Source: Silene conica (lineage: Eukaryota > Streptophyta > Magnoliopsida > Caryophyllales > Caryophyllaceae). Taken from it: 64,000 nt of DNA. Position 1 is the stretch's first letter; each line of letters starts with the position of its first letter. Below, piece after piece: positions 21,140-32,610 of the stretch. The notes under the pieces were generated by a model. The model did no database searches. It was not told the origin of the DNA and was given only the letters and a program-made list of their open reading frames with translations. The position numbers and the translations under genes are program-made. The stretch spans positions 15,815,001 to 15,879,000 of the forward strand of contig CM055318.2 of assembly GCA_029255685.2 (NCBI GenBank). The letters are read 5' to 3'.

Positions 21140-22340
21140 ATGATGGCATAATGCCTAAGGCGGCCTAAGGGCATCTTTTGAAACAAATTTTGTTAGTTTA
21201 CTTTTTACCATTTTTGTGGGTTATGTTCTTAGTTTTAAGGGAAAAAGGTGTATGTATATTTTCTTGAGACTTTAAGGGTTTTCATGCTAATTGTAGCATT
21301 ATTTTGATGGAGTTTAACTCATTTCACTAATTCTATGCTATCGCCTTATTTTGAGTTCCAATTTTGTGCTAAATAGATAAGTTGACAATATATAGAGTAT
21401 ATCGTTAATTAGCTATTGAATCGATGTATTCTCATTTATTTCGATTCTATGATCATGTATGTTTCTTTCGGTTCCTTTATAAACAGAGACAAAGCTAGAA
21501 ATTCTAAGCTAGCTAGCTAGTTAATCATTTTAATTTTATTCATTTTAAAGGGGTTTTTAGGTTGTACCCCTCCACTTAAATCACATTTTTCTTTTCTATA
21601 TTTTCTTTATAAGGATATGTTTATCAAATTAAATAAATAATATAGACAATAGGGTCCCAATTTTCACCTACCATAAACAATGACAATTTCTGCTTAATTT
21701 CCTTCTCTATATTCAATAAGTCCTTTTGAAGACGGTCACAATTCGTCTCTTCAAAAAGACGGGTTAAATGCTGTCATTTTAACGCCAAATATAACCAATA
21801 TTCTAAAATAACAAGTTGTTTTTCACATGGTCTCATTTGTCTTTATAATGATGATATTTAATCCGTTTTTTTAAAGAGACGAAATTAACCGGTCTTCAAT
21901 GAGAATGTGTTAAACCAAGTTGTGATAAGGGTAAAGGTTATAAATTTAGTAAATGTGTCATCATGAGGTTGTGATCAACATAACTACTTGTTGTAACTTG
22001 CTAACAAAAACTTGCTATATACGGCAAGAAAAAGATATGGGAATTGGGAATAGCAATATAGCATTATGATGAGTTGAATTGGTGGGAGTTAACTTTGCTG
22101 ATTACAACAAACTCAGAATTGAAATGGTCTCTATACCATTAACTCCAACTTATGCAACATCATTTCTAATTTTAATGATTAAATCTTGTGTGAAACCGTC
22201 TCACGCGTACAACGGTTTCATTTATTTATATTAAATGAGAAATTTATTATAAAAATAGACCGTTTTATTATAGAATTTGTGCATAAATTAATATTACAAA
22301 TAATTAATTTGAAGCTTGTAAAACAACATAATTAAGGTCA
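21140..22340. other. Spacer between two GDU copies
   Basis: It holds a foldback at 21726-21899 (listed separately) and a fragment near 22195-22260 with GTGAAACCGTCTCAC. No gene was found. Confidence 0.5.
21726..21899. mobile_element. MITE with GAAGAC...GTCTTC ends
   Basis: The left end TTGAAGACGGTCACAATTCG and the right end reversed, TTGAAGACCGGTTAATTTCG, are imperfect inverted repeats. Both continue into TCTCTT.AAAAA. The length is about 174 bp. No target duplication is obvious. Confidence 0.5.
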
Positions 22341-22349
22341 TTTAGAGAA

Positions 22350-22595
22350 ATGACGGTGAAATGGAACTCACCAATTCCATATTTATTCGGTGGGTTATCC
22401 ATAATGCCAGGGTTAATTGCCATAACACTTGTAATACAAATTTGCTCTAATACAAATAATCAACCTTCTTCTGATCACCATCATCATACAAAACAGGGGA
22501 TTTCTCCAAATAACAAGGTGCTCCTGTATTTGCATGCAGTTGTTGTCATGGCCAGCGACAACATTTCCACATCTATATATTTTTGGTTCAAATGA
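22350..22595 (+). pseudogene. Decayed GLUTAMINE DUMPER copy
   Basis: An open frame of 81 residues begins directly at TVKWNSPIPYLFGGLS, lacking the N-terminal 14-20 residues of its neighbour at 20790. An in-frame stop (TAA) lies shortly upstream of the ATG. The membrane segment remains (about 11-32), although it contains a Pro and a Gln. The VIMAG block is degraded to VVVMASD (64-70), so the conserved Gly after Ala is Ser. The following PTYIA is lost and the frame ends in unrelated residues. There is no TATA box at the spacing seen for the other copies. It could still make a short membrane peptide, but decay is the better reading. Confidence 0.75.
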
Positions 22596-22599
22596 GCGC

Positions 22600-23110
22600 A
22601 CTATGTCGTGGTGAAAATCTAACCACCAACTCCAAGGCTAGAATAAGAGAACTTTTACTATTTGAGTTAACTCTTTTTCTCACATTCCCACGTATATAGG
22701 GTTGCCTATCATTGTATCACCCCATGACCCATGTTGATAAAGAGGTAGTGTAATTTTTTTTAGGTGTGTATAAAGTTGGAAGGGAATTTTGATATATTTG
22801 AGCTAGATTCGAACTCGTATCATATCAGGTGAGCTATTTGACATCTCTACAAGAAGTAGAAATCGAGGATAGGAACGGTATCACGTATTCTGCTAACCAT
22901 ATTTGCGTTTTTGTTGGACGAAATTACAAAAAATTATTGGATGTGACGCAAGAGCACAATTTTGATTTAATTAGCTAGAGTTATTTAATTAATTGTATCA
23001 CCTTTAGTTTTCACAATTTTGATGTAAATACAATAGTTGATCATATATTTGTTGGCTTTTCAAATAATAGTAATCTAATTTTGTGTTGAGAGTTTTCAGA
23101 TCATTGAAAC
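22600..23110. other. Intergenic, nothing firm
   Basis: AT-rich DNA. A stretch near 22785-22860 carries AGATTCGAACTCGTATC, a possible old Pol III B-box, but no A-box partner is visible. Confidence 0.4.
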
Positions 23111-23112
23111 TA

Positions 23113-23407
23113 ATCCCTCCTATTCAAGATAACTGTCTCATTGTCTATTTTCGTCTATTCACAATAATGTCCCATTGTCCAATTTTGGTAAATGTTTATC
23201 CTTATTTTAATCATTTTAACTCACAGCAATACTCCACCCTACCCCACAACACTACTTATTTTAATCCCCTCTTCTCACAATAATAATCAATAATATTTTT
23301 TCTCTCTCCAATCTTCCTACCCCACACATTATTTTACAGTAAATAAATAAATTCCTTAATTCTTGTGCCAAACTGACAATGTGACGTTTATCTTGAATAA
23401 GAGGGAG
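23113..23407. mobile_element. Stowaway-type MITE, 295 bp, copy 1
   Basis: TA flanks both sides (23111-23112, 23408-23409). The ends read ATCCCTCCTATTCAAGATAA and, reversed, CTCCCTCTTATTCAAGATAA. The internal sequence matches the copy at 39859-40153 over its full length, including CCCCACAACA and TCTCTCCAATCTTCC. The length is identical at 295 bp. A mariner-class nonautonomous element. Confidence 0.8.
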
Positions 23408-23481
23408 TATAATTTAATTGGGATAAAATTTATCGGTGACTAATTTTTTATTTTAATATATACTCCGTACTTACTGTACTC

Positions 23482-23780
23482 AGGACTCGTTTGGTTGCCC
23501 CTATAAAAATGGGTGAATTGGGAAATCCCATGATTTAGAAAAAATGAGGTTGTTTGGTTACTCCAAATCATGGGATTTTCTTTTAATTATGAATTCCCAA
23601 CTCCTCCATTATGGAGGAATTTGATTACCTAGGGCCCCCTAGGTAATTGAAAATTCCTGTGTCAATTCAATTCCAGGATGTCAACCAAACGAATTTTAGG
23701 CAATTTACATGAATTGGCCAATTCACGTGTTTTGCAAAATCATGGGAAATTAATTCCCGTATGGCAACCAAACGAGGCCT
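23482..23780. mobile_element. MITE with CTCGTTTGGTTGCC ends
   Basis: The left end AGGACTCGTTTGGTTGCC and the right end reversed, AGGCCTCGTTTGGTTGCC, match at 16 of 18 positions. The subterminal words CATGGGAAATTAATTCCC and AAATCATGGGATTT are also complementary. The centre is a near-perfect palindrome around CCTAGGGCCCCCTAGG (23628-23643). About 299 bp. The target duplication could not be fixed. Confidence 0.7.
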
Positions 23781-24534
23781 CATACTATTGGTTGATAAGG
23801 CACACATATCCATACTTGGATTAGAACATCTCTTTTTTCTATAACAACAAAGTGAGGATAGTGTATGAGTGCTATCATCTTATCATTGGACCAAATTCCC
23901 ATAACTAACGAATAAAAATTATAAAATCATATTGTAATTCATAAGAGTGGTGATATAAACTTTTCATTGTTGTAAATCAATGCACTTATTTTTCAGGCCA
24001 TGTAAATATAATCCTTAAAGGTAATAATAAAGTTTGAGGGTAACTTTGTTAAAAAATTATAGTTCAACAATATTGTAAAGGTATTATATGGTACAAATTT
24101 AGTGTCATAAAATTATAATTGAACGATGTGTATAATGTAGTAGAATAACAATATTTTTTTAATAATTAATACTTATCTAATTTTGATTTATTAACTAGGT
24201 TATACTAATTTTTTTAAATGATTAGATTACCAATCGATCCTCCGTCCTCGAACCAAACTTCTTGTATTTAACCGTGTTTTTCTTACAATTTCTCCTAAAT
24301 TCTAATTAATCCAAGTCTCCCTCCAACATTGACTACTTATTAATTAGTAAAAACACAAGAAATAGAGTGTAGATCCCAATATCTTCAAAGTATATTCCAC
24401 ATCATTTCCACTGATAAACATTTACTAGAGGGAGTGGTTGAATTGGGATTGAAGCTTCTACGCAAGTAGAAACAAATAAAGCAAAGAGCAATGAGCATCC
24501 ATTTCACCAGTAACATTTTTTTTAGGGAGTTATA

Positions 24535-24680
24535 TTCACACAAATTTTTATTTATGACGGATATTTTTTCATCACAAATTTATGACTTGTTTTAAACTCC
24601 AAGCGGAAGCGTTAGTGAAAAAATAAGTGAAAAATATTTATAAATGATCATAAGTTTAAAACCGTCATAAATAAGAGTTA
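24535..24680. mobile_element. Short foldback MITE
   Basis: ACTTTTTATTTATGACGG-like sequence at the left (TTTTTATTTATGACGGATA) and its inverse at the right (ACCGTCATAAATAAGAGTT) enclose a further inverted pair TTTATGACTTGTTTTAAACT / AAGTTTAAAACCGTCATAAA. It is probably related to the GTGACGG family at 38553, 39063 and 63199. Confidence 0.45.
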
Positions 24681-24986
24681 TCGATAATTTGAAAGCAAAT
24701 TAAAGGCAAAGTAAGAGGCACATAAACAGTATTGAGCATCAGCATACATGTGTAAAGTGTAAAGTCATCATCACACAAACAATGACATTTTGTTCACATA
24801 AAGCACCAAATGTCAATATGTTTCTTTTCAAAATTAAGTTAATTGGTTAGAAAAGCATACGCGACGGCTCGACCATGTAAAGAGGAAGCTATGCCTTTCT
24901 CTCTCTCATCCCAGGTGCTACGTGTTTTTATTTATTATATATATTTGTCCATTAGTGGGAATATTATTGTCAAACTTATTTGCTTA

Positions 24987-25311
24987 GAGCATCTCCAATG
25001 GATAACTACAATACATTGTAGCTTGGTTTGCCGATTCGGTTTTTTAAGCTATTTTGCTCTTCGATTACACACCGCTCCAATGGCAAGCTACAACACTTTC
25101 TAGCTCTATGGGTCCTACCATAAAATTTCCCTCCAATGAAAAGTTTTACTTTTTATTTTATTTTTATTTTTTTTAAACCAAGCTACATGCTTTGTAGAGC
25201 TACCATGCTCATAAGCAACGTCAATTATTTCATACTCCAATGGTAAGCTACTTGCTTACAATTTTTATAAAATTGCAAGCAAGTCCCTAAAGCAAACCAT
25301 TGGAGATGCTC
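24987..25311. mobile_element. Tourist-like (PIF/Harbinger) MITE
   Basis: The ends are perfect 15-bp inverted repeats, GAGCATCTCCAATGG and CCATTGGAGATGCTC. The flanking trinucleotide TTA is present on both sides (24984-24986, 25312-25314). Internal words such as CCAATGGCAAGCTAC and CCAATGGTAAGCTAC repeat. The length is 325 bp with no coding capacity. Confidence 0.85.
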
Positions 25312-25314
25312 TTA

Positions 25315-26229
25315 TACAATTTGTGTTTTATTTTTTTTCAACTATTGTTTCATTTAATATCACACTATTAATTATGAGATCTTGGTATTGAACTAAAGTT
25401 GCAATTTTGGGTAGATGTTAATCAGATTGGATTCGCATTTGTTAATTGTGATTCAGGTTTGTAAGAATTTGGTCTGAGTCGGGTTGGATCTGGTTATTTT
25501 GGGTACGATTATTTTCGGGTGGATTGATATCAAGTTATTTGGGAAAAATAATCAATATAATGATAAACATCATTTGGGTCGAGTTGAATAGAATCTAGTC
25601 AATCTGATTTTTAGACCTTTAATTCGGGCACCTATCACGTCTTTTAATTTGGGCCGGTTATTCGAGTTAGTTTTACCAAGTCTAATTTTTAAGTACCATT
25701 TTGTGTTCATTTAATAACAGGCCGATCGATCATATTTTGTGTTAGGTGAGGAGTGAGGACCTAAGGCTAATGAATACAAGTTGGATTAGGTGGTTGAAGG
25801 TCAGGTTGTGACGATAATATTTTTGTATCAAATTACTTATTTTAGATGTGAAATTATTTTTACTATGTTATATTTTAAATTTTTAATAGGTCGATCTGGC
25901 AAGCTAGCATTTACTTTCGAAGTTCCGGTGGTATATTTTAGGATTGGGCTGAATTACTTTTGATCGTCATGTCATTATGGTAAAATTGTTTTGTTAAGGC
26001 TATGTTATATTTTAATAGGTCAATAGGAAATACTTAACAGTAGTTAACACAATACTCCACAAATTTAATAATTTAATAATTTAAGGTTTTTTTGGGAAAA
26101 TTTTAAAGTCTTTAATTTTAAAACTACTATCTTTAATTTATTTGTTTGTTTTTATGATATCTTATACGGTATATATCTCCATTTTTTGGGCGAACATAAC
26201 CAACGTTTTAACAAAGTCTCATAATAGAC
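25315..26229. other. Intergenic with degenerate GGGT-word repeat
   Basis: Between about 25410 and 25720 there are scattered GGTTGG, GGGTCG and TCGGGT words, like a much decayed member of the element at 27479. Nothing else was recognised. Confidence 0.4.
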
Positions 26230-26232
26230 TAA

Positions 26233-26618
26233 GACTTCGTTTGGTAGCGCACTTCAGGTACCCGATTTGCCTGAAGTAGTTTTTTTGCCAAAAGAATCAG
26301 GTAACTTATTTTTTTTGGGAGTGTTTGGCAGGTAGCTTATTTGATCAAATAAGCTACCTGAAATGAAATGCTACATAAGGTAACATTTTAGATTTCAGGT
26401 ACCTGATTTTAGGTTATATTACCTTTTTACCCTTCAATCTATAATATAGTAAATAATTATGATATTATTTTCTGTCATTTCACTAAAATAAGCTACCTTT
26501 TCAGTTAGTTTACCAAACAATTTTTTATATAATCAGCCAGTTTATCAGCTCCTAATTTTCAGCTACCTTTTCAGTTTTCAGGTACCTCTTCAGGTTTCGG
26601 GTTTTGCCAAACAGAACC
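26233..26618. mobile_element. MITE with TAA duplication and GTTTGG ends
   Basis: TAA flanks both ends (26230-26232 and 26619-26621). The termini GACTTCGTTTGGTAG and, reversed, GGTTCTGTTTGGCAA are imperfect inverted repeats. The inside is rich in AGCTACCT and TTCAGGTACC words, including the palindrome AGCTTATTTGATCAAATAAG less its ends. The length is 386 bp. The TAA duplication suggests PIF/Harbinger. Confidence 0.6.
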
Positions 26619-26621
26619 TAA

Positions 26622-27470
26622 CACTAGCTTAATAAAAAAAAGCTCATAATTCAATAATTGAAAAACTAATTAATATGACATGAACTGAACTTTTGAATGA
26701 GTAGGTAATAAAGATTAAGTCAAAGAGATTTAATAAACATTCTAAACAATGTTACAGAGACCTTAACTTAGTAATTAAGTTGATATTGTGATGATAGTTG
26801 CGATTTAAATCCTCCTCCCTCACATATATTATAAACAAGCATTCTAAACAATTAATGGTTTTGAATGTGGATATTTAGAAAAAAAAAAAAAAACATTCTA
26901 AACAATAAACAAGAAGATTTAAGCGGGTCTTTGTGGTTGTATCAGAGTATACATGAACTTAATCCTATTCACAAGCTACATTCATTACCAACGGCAATAA
27001 TGTTACTAAAGATTTCCGAGTAGACAACCAACCATACGTAACGTGTATGTGTAGGCCTATGGCATTCATTATGGGATTCCATGGAGCTTAATGGCGTAGG
27101 TTAAGGTTATTGTTGATTTTAGGACAAGATTTTGGTAAGTTTTAAGACAAGACTCATTTAAAACTATCAATAATCTACCAAAGTTTTAACAAAGTCTTAA
27201 GTTGCGTCTTGAAAATCTAAGACTCAACTTAAAACTTTGGGTGAGTTTTGACCTCACTTCTAATGTAAATTATCCAATGAGTGGATTTCATGTGTCAATG
27301 TGATATAAAAAAAGTAGGGTCTGAGACGAGTCTGATGGATAATGTATAAAATCTGAGGTAGGTATTAGATGGGTCTGAATAATAAAGAAATAATAAAAGT
27401 GAGTGAAAAGCTGATGTGACAATCTTAAAACTCTGGAAAGTCTTACGAATAAAGATACCCGTTCATTAGT
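26622..27470. other. Intergenic with dispersed repeat
   Basis: From about 27100 to 27460 there is a repeat (ACTCAACTTAAAACTTTG, TTATCCAATGA) whose inverted copy is at about 39400-39745. Nearby ACATTCTAAACAAT occurs three times (about 26735, 26840, 26893), once after a 15-A run. Confidence 0.45.
27100..27460 (+). repeat. Dispersed repeat, copy 1 (inverted copy at 39.4-39.75 kb)
   Basis: The run from the TTATTGTT/GACAAGA words through AAGACTCAACTTAAAACTTT, ATTATCCAATGA and CATGTGTCA is matched in reverse order and complement at 39395-39745. Divergence is moderate. It is probably a nonautonomous DNA element. Confidence 0.55.
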
Positions 27471-27478
27471 CCAATAGC

Positions 27479-28027
27479 TAGATGTGGCAATCGGGTCACT
27501 CGGGTCGGTTACGGGTCGGGTCAAAGCAGGTCGGGTCATATCGGGTTCGGGTTATGTCGGGTTAGGACGGGTTCGGGTCGGTTCGGTTCATGTCGGGTCA
27601 TCTTCGGGTCAGGTCATCACGGGTGACAATTCGGGTTGGGTCATTAGCGGGTCAGGTTATTGACATATATTTATCTTATATATTTAGTTTTAGATGATAA
27701 TTTTATGTTTAATTAATGGATAGATGTATCAATTGAAGTTTAAGTTAAAATAATTAAGAAGAATTATCAATTTGGTGTCATTTAAACCATTATTAAGCCA
27801 GTTCATTATAACGTCATCTATCGGGTTGACAAATATCGGGTCACAGGCCGGGTCGGTTCGGTTCGGGTCGAGTTCGGGTTGGACAAAATAATGCTGATAT
27901 CGGTTAGCGGGTCGGTTCGGGTTGGGTCAGTTCGGTTTCGGGTCGCCCAATTCTCGGGTTGTATCGGGTCGGGTTTCGGGCAGGTCGGGTCGGGTTCATC
28001 GGGTCGGGTCAGCTTTTGCCAGCTCTA
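27479..28027. mobile_element. hAT-type MITE with TCGGGT-word ends
   Basis: An exact 8-bp duplication, CCAATAGC, lies at 27471-27478 and 28028-28035. The ends are TAGATGTGGCAA and, reversed, TAGAGCTGGCAAAAGC. Both arms consist of CGGGTCGGGTTCGGGT-like words with an AT-rich centre (27660-27830). The length is 549 bp, almost identical to the 548 bp of the other hAT MITE at 10964. Confidence 0.82.
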
Positions 28028-28123
28028 CCAATAGCCTATGTAGACAATAAAATCCTTTTAAAATTAAAATTTTAAAAATTTCAATCCGTCCTCAAGTACA
28101 AGTGCTTTCAGGATTTTTATTTA

Positions 28124-28687
28124 GGAAAATTTAACAAATATAATCCCAACTATCACACTTCTCTAAATAATCTCAAGTATCAATATTTTCGCAATAATCC
28201 CAACTTTCATACTACCCTTCTTAAAATAGTTTATTGTGACTGATAAGTCTTAAAAAGATACTCCCTCCATTTTTTTTATATCACCCCATCTCATTATTCA
28301 CGTTTGCCGATGTCCATTTTGTTTTGATTATATCTTTAGCTACATATTACTAAAAATTATAAAAGTTTGATATTCTTAATCCTCTTATCAAGACAATCCA
28401 AAAAAGATCTCACATGAATATATTTCCGTGAACGGATTGAGAGAAAACCGACGTTGAATAGTCGATTGTGAATAGTGTCAAAACAAAAGTTGGGTGATAT
28501 AAAAAGAATGGAGGGAGTATGATTTTGTGGAAATATGAATAGTTGAGATTATTTTGAGAAAAAGAATGGTAGTTGAGATTATTTTAAGAAGGGTGGTATG
28601 AAAGTTGAGATTATTGCGGGAATATTGATAATTGAGATTATTTTGAGAAGAAGAGTGATAGTTGGGATTATATTTGTTAAATTTTCC
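28124..28687. mobile_element. Mutator-like MITE, interrupted by a Stowaway
   Basis: The 9-bp repeat TTTTATTTA lies at 28115-28123 and 28688-28696. About 100-bp terminal inverted repeats begin GGAAAATTTAACAAATATAA on the left and end with its complement. The right arm holds several GTTGAGATTATT units, the left arm their complements. Without the inserted 257-bp Stowaway and its TA duplication the element is about 305 bp. Confidence 0.8.
28261..28517. mobile_element. Stowaway MITE nested in a Mutator-like MITE
   Basis: TA flanks it (28259-28260, 28518-28519). Inverted ends run CTCCCTCCATT then TTTTATATCACCC on both sides. The length is 257 bp. It sits in the middle of the element at 28124-28687, so it inserted later. 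Confidence 0.88.
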
Positions 28688-28913
28688 TTTTATTTATGTC
28701 CGTGCTTAATTTTTACTGGTTCGAGCTGAAAGACGACTACAATTAATACCGTTCACTTTTTCCCTTTCGGTAGTTTTAAAAAGAGATTTTTAAAATGTTG
28801 GTTATCTATTTTAAGTAGTTTGTGGTTTAACATTTCAAAGTACATATTCTTTCATTTTTATAAGTAAAATATTAATAATTAATATAGTAAATTAGTCATA
28901 GCTTTGTCGTTAA

Positions 28914-28946
28914 CTAGTGTGTAACCCGTGCATAAATGCACAGGTA
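28914..28946 (-). mobile_element. Helitron-like 3' terminus, minus orientation
   Basis: On the minus strand, CCTGTGCATTTATGCACGGG forms a hairpin with one mismatch, followed by TTACACACTAG and T. This is the Helitron 3' layout (hairpin, short spacer, CTAG, T). The matching 5' end could be at 34122 or 34601, or may be lost. Confidence 0.45.
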
Positions 28947-31060
28947 TAATATGAATTTATGTATAAAAAAATTATGTAGGTGGCAGTTTTAACTCAAAAA
29001 TATAAATATTTCGTATAAATATGGAAATGTTTAAATAAGTGAATATATATGTATAAAATAAATAAATAGTTTAAAAATAGATATCCATTGTTACACCTTA
29101 AATATTGAGTGAAGACAAAACAAACGTAAAGATAAAAAGTCCATAGGGAAATCAAAGGAGGAAGACGACACGGGTAATCTCATCGTCAATGTGAAAAAGT
29201 ACAATATTACGTTATACCTGAATGACTCCCATAAACCATGAGGTAAGACGCCAGAGATACTCAATTTTACAGTTGCATTAACAAAACATAGAGATTGTTT
29301 CCGAATGATAATCCGGAAATAAAAACAGAGATGATTCAAATCATTATTCCTTCATCGTAAGAAAAATCTCGTTTAAAATAGTCATTTTTCTATATTCCGT
29401 CCAAAATCAAAGAATTAATGAGACTGACTCCATCAAGTACAACAATATCAAACATATTGGTGCAATTCTAAATATAAATACCAACGGAATGTTGTAAAGG
29501 TTGTATGATACAGGCTCACACCGAGTACTAAAATCAAAGAATTAAAGAGCTCATTTTAATCACGCCATATCCAATCTCCTTGCATTTGTGCCTTCAAATT
29601 GAAATTGAACTTTGACACCCTTCGTTGTTTCCTGGAATACAAACATCAAATGTTAATATAGTGTAACATTCATAATTTCTAATTATGAGATAATTTGCAT
29701 TTTCAGCAGTGCTTATGCAGTAGCATATTCTGGAAAGTTCTAGGGTTTATTAGATTTCAAATAATCTGTTAAGTCTCATTTAATGTGTCCTGGGAAATCT
29801 GAGCATCTTAGGCGCAATCGAGGCGCGCCTTTACAAAATAAGACGGAGTATACAAAATTCGAGCCCTCCAATATGTTTTTCATACGTTGATCACTGACTC
29901 AATGACAATGTATTAGCTAATTTGGCAAGGTGAAACAAATTAAAATATACGGAGTAATAAAATTTAGTACATATTATTCCGTCTAATTCCTTTAAATTGA
30001 CCTATTTGTTCAAAATCCACATCAGAAATTTTGAAAAATGGAATGATTTAGAGTCGAAGGGTATATGCCTTAAAATAGTAGTCTCACAATGTTTAAATCA
30101 AATTAAAAATGAGCATTTCCTAATTTGGTAGTCGTCTAATTGATAGCAACATAACCATAATTTTACAATCAATACTTATAGCTATATTGCGCAGACAACC
30201 GCACACTGGACACTCGGACATAGGTATGACACTTGGATACTGAATTTTATACCAAAAACATGATATTTTTTCATATAATAGTCAAATCTGACACCTGGAC
30301 ACGTATTCGTGTAGGATACACAAATCACTTACTTCGTATTCATCTATAAGAACGGTCTAACCCCATTTACCTACCTAAAATTTTCATTATCGTCCTCTTC
30401 AAGATTTCAATAGCCAACTTTGTTTATTCTGTTAAGGCTTTATTCTGTTAAAACTGTTAGCAGCTACTACTATGCAAACTAAAAATTGTGAAAACTCTCA
30501 ACTCCTTCCTCTAAAGCTTAGTAGTTTGGAGCTAACTTATTAGAAGATGTTGGTAGAGTTGTATGGTCTATTAGATGAGCTATTTATGCAAGGTGAAACT
30601 AATTGTAATAATGACCTAATAAGAGGGTCAAATGTTGGTATAATTGAATATGAACAATTTAACACTACAAATTCAACATCTGAAAAACTAAATGTCAAAG
30701 GAGATAAAAAAAATATTAAGAAATAAAAAAGAGATGGTATTGCACTAATCGAACTTGTACATAGAATCTTTAAACTCCTCTGCAACCATTAATCTCGGAT
30801 CACTCCGACTATAATTTTTGGATTCAAAATCAAATAAAAGACCCCTAATTTTTCGATATTCAGTCATTTCATAATCAACTAAGTTAAACATCTTTAGATT
30901 TCACCTTAAATCATAAGCAAACACAACCGAAATAAGAAACAATACCAAATAATGCTGTCATCTTGATTTTCTTTGGAGATAGACCTGCCACCATTAATCA
31001 AGTTTATTTCTTAATTAGTTAATTTGGAGAATTGCATAGTCTAATAATTGATTGAGTCTT
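28947..31060. other. Intergenic, no gene seen
   Basis: AT-rich DNA, possibly the body of the Helitron-like element ending at 28914. At 30190-30310 there are GGACAC/GACACTTGGA words, like those at 61790-61830 (GGACACGGACAGGACACGG), a recurrent plant repeat type. A short AGGCGC piece is at 29810-29835. Confidence 0.45.
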
Positions 31061-31180
31061 TTTTATGTCTTAGTTCAGTGGTGAAGACGAAGCTATCCTA
31101 GACAATAGGTCTAGGTTCGATTCCCCCTCCCCTTTATTGTAATGCGACCAAGTGCGTGTTTCGTTGAACACACAAAAAAT
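31060..31180 (+). mobile_element. tRNA-derived SINE-like sequence, copy 1
   Basis: TAGTTCAGTGGT (31071-31082) fits a Pol III A-box and GGTTCGATTCC (31114-31124) fits a B-box. CCCCTCCCCTTTATTG and GCGACCAAGTGCG follow. The same order recurs at 32470-32590. No poly(A) tail or duplication was fixed. Confidence 0.5.
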
Positions 31181-32188
31181 AATTGAGCCTTTTTCACGCT
31201 AAACACCCAAATCATTTTCGCAAATTAAGTCGCTTACCATTAATCGAATATGTCATCGTCAATGTAAGTAAGTTAAGTTAATTCCCAAATTAGATCACAT
31301 CTACAAAAACAACGTATAACCTAAAACGACTCCGACGAAGAAAAATGACAGAAAAAAAAGGAATTACCGGGTAATTAAAAGACTATAGTAGAAATAATAT
31401 GAAAACTATCACAAATTATTCGATATTTCGTAGAGATGGCTAAATATAACAATAATTCATTATTTTCAAAAATCCTCTTTTAGTAAATGATGTTCAAAAG
31501 TAATTAAATTGTTTGTAAATAATACAAAATTGTGACGGACCACATATAATTTGTGTTTAAAATATTTATAATGTTTTGCCAATAGCCAACAACATTACAA
31601 ATATAGAAAAATGTCTTTATAAACTACATTTGTTAATATATTACATTTATTAGTTTGTATTTCTCCAATATAAAATTTTCAAACCCTTATTACGGGTAAC
31701 CTAAAAAATACGGAGTAGTAATATAAAGTCGGTCATGTTTCAATAGTAGCATAAAGTCGACAACACCTAATAATGTTGACTCTTATATGACAATTGAGAG
31801 TTGAGACGGAGTCATCTTTGTTCTGGGAGAAAATATTTCGTCTCAATTTATCTCTTGCGATGGATGTTTAGGGCCAACGTTACTTTTGCAACAAAACCAA
31901 ATGATGTTTTCGACGGATATTTTTGTCATGTTGACCTTTGTTTTGTGTACTATAGTGTTAAAGCAATTTATAATATCTCACATATGCTAAAAAAACATTA
32001 CAAATATTGAATATTTTCTTCCACTACATTAATAGTTATATTACATTCATCAAATTGTTTTCTTTCACCTTAAATTTCCGGACCCTTCTTACACGTGACC
32101 CAAAAAATAGTTTCATAAAATCGATCATGTCTAAAAACATGCCGTGATTAATAATAGTTAAGAAAGTTATTATATGATAATTATTAAA
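31181..32188. other. Intergenic, no gene seen
   Basis: AT-rich DNA without a recognisable gene. Two loosely similar blocks (about 31550-31700 and 31960-32110) share ACATT/AATATT and ACGGGTAACC/ACGTGACCC words and may be an old duplication. Confidence 0.4.
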
Positions 32189-32395
32189 AAATATGGTTGG
32201 ATATTAAATGCTTTACAAAAATCTAGTATTATGTGGAAATTAAAAGTATAAGTTTTACAAATTAAGATAGGATATTAAATGCTTTGCAAAAATCTGGTAT
32301 TTATCTGGTCAAGAAATTAAGTTTTACAAATATGGTTGGATATTAAATGCTTTGCAAAAATCTGGTATTTATCTGGTATTCAAGAAATTAAGATG
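32189..32395. repeat. Tandem repeat, about three units
   Basis: The words GGATATTAAATGCTTT.CAA and AAATCT.GTATT recur at about 32198, 32268 and 32337, with AAGTTTTACAAAT between them. The spacing is about 70 bp. The units differ by small deletions. Confidence 0.75.
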
Positions 32396-32469
32396 GTGAG
32401 AAAATCGAGATAAATGGAAAATAGTGTGGACGGAGTAACTTTTACAAATTAGAGAGGAGAATATCGAAG

Positions 32470-32590
32470 ATGTCTTACTCTAGTGGTTAAGACGGAGGTA
32501 TTGTTGACAATAGGTCCCAGGATCGAATCCCCCTCCCCTATTGTGTGCGACTAAGTGTGGAGCAGACTAGGGGTAGTGGATGAGTGGGTA
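32470..32590 (+). mobile_element. tRNA-derived SINE-like sequence, copy 2
   Basis: CTCTAGTGGTTA (about 32478) is an A-box-like word and GGATCGAATCC (32520-32530) a B-box-like word, followed by CCCCTCCCCTATTGTG and GCGACTAAGTG. The order and spacing match the copy at 31060. Confidence 0.5.
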
Positions 32591-32610
32591 GTTTTTGTTT
32601 TACGTATTTA

